Source: Dysgonamonadaceae bacterium (lineage in GTDB: Bacteria > Bacteroidota > Bacteroidia > Bacteroidales > Azobacteroidaceae). From it: a DNA stretch of 22,633 bases. The notes below the pieces were generated by a model. The model was given only the letters and a program-made list of their open reading frames with translations, was not told the DNA's origin and ran no database searches. The DNA lies in the NCBI GenBank assembly GCA_031287395.1, contig JAITTA010000064.1, positions 1-22,633 on the forward strand, given 5' to 3'. Shown here in pieces: positions 22,585 through 22,633 of this stretch. The translations under genes were made by a program, and so were the position numbers. Within the stretch, counting starts at the first letter, position 1. Each line of letters starts with the position of its first letter.

Positions 22585-22633
22585 AAACTTATCGGTCTCA
22601 CCACACGGCAATTATCGATGAAGAATCTCAAAT
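22581..22633 (+). CDS. Partial CDS: likely WbpD/WlbB-like hexapeptide acetyltransferase
   Basis: Only 17 full codons fall in the window, reading (M/L)KTYRSHHTAIIDEESQ. This resembles the N-terminus of left-handed beta-helix N-acetyltransferases such as WbpD/WlbB, which begin with an H-x-TAIIDEG-type segment and act right after WbpE/WlbC. The first codon is TTG, overlapping the aminotransferase TGA (TTGA); an in-frame TAA sits directly before it, so translation cannot start earlier. An ATG at 22618 in another frame would give MKNLK and is the alternative. The call is tentative because so little is visible. Confidence 0.5.
   Translation, partial: MKTYRSHHTAIIDEESQ

Overview
This window looks like chromosomal DNA of a Bacteroidota bacterium, most likely order Bacteroidales. 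The evidence is a split methylmalonyl-CoA mutase (MutA and MutB), an LpxC-FabZ fusion enzyme, promoters of the Bacteroidota type (a -7 element TAnnTTTG, sometimes with TTTG about 20 nt upstream), weak or absent Shine-Dalgarno sequences, and moderate GC. I see no rRNA, tRNA, CRISPR array, insertion sequence or prophage. Species cannot be decided from the sequence.

Region 1 (1-2069, plus strand) holds an OxyR peroxide sensor, with Cys199 and Cys208 at the same numbers as in E. coli, and a secreted DUF1080 (3-keto-disaccharide hydrolase family) protein. A perfect OxyR-like palindrome lies over the predicted transcription start of oxyR. Region 2 (1984-6240, minus) is the mutA-mutB operon for the succinyl-CoA/methylmalonyl-CoA step of propionate metabolism, with translational coupling and a clear terminator. 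Region 3 (6239-8551, minus) has a DUF2007-Usp-Usp stress protein behind a small helix-turn-helix protein, then a PAP2 membrane phosphatase. Region 4 (8528-12313) is a 290-bp gene-free stretch followed by a TonB-dependent receptor and an RhtX/FptX/AmpG-like MFS permease on the plus strand. These two look like a minimal two-gene uptake system, probably for a siderophore or similar ligand. The permease starts at a TTG directly after the receptor stop codon.

Region 5 (12428-21346, minus) is a long core-gene block in transcription order prfA, outer-membrane barrel protein, pyrF, HD-domain dNTPase-like protein, lpxD, lpxC-fabZ, lpxA, an acidic PRiA4_ORF3-family protein and miaA. The lpx genes carry the early acylation and deacetylation steps of lipid A synthesis. 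A perfect 36-bp inverted repeat sits between the promoter and the start codon of lpxD. Region 6 (21405-22633, plus) diverges from prfA with a DegT/WbpE-like sugar aminotransferase and the first codons of what reads as a WbpD/WlbB-like acetyltransferase, suggesting synthesis of an acetamido sugar for a surface glycan.

I did not find a clearly undescribed multi-gene system. The most unusual signals are the lpxD leader palindrome, the oxyR operator, the cysteine clusters in MutA and two TTG starts in the same sequence context.
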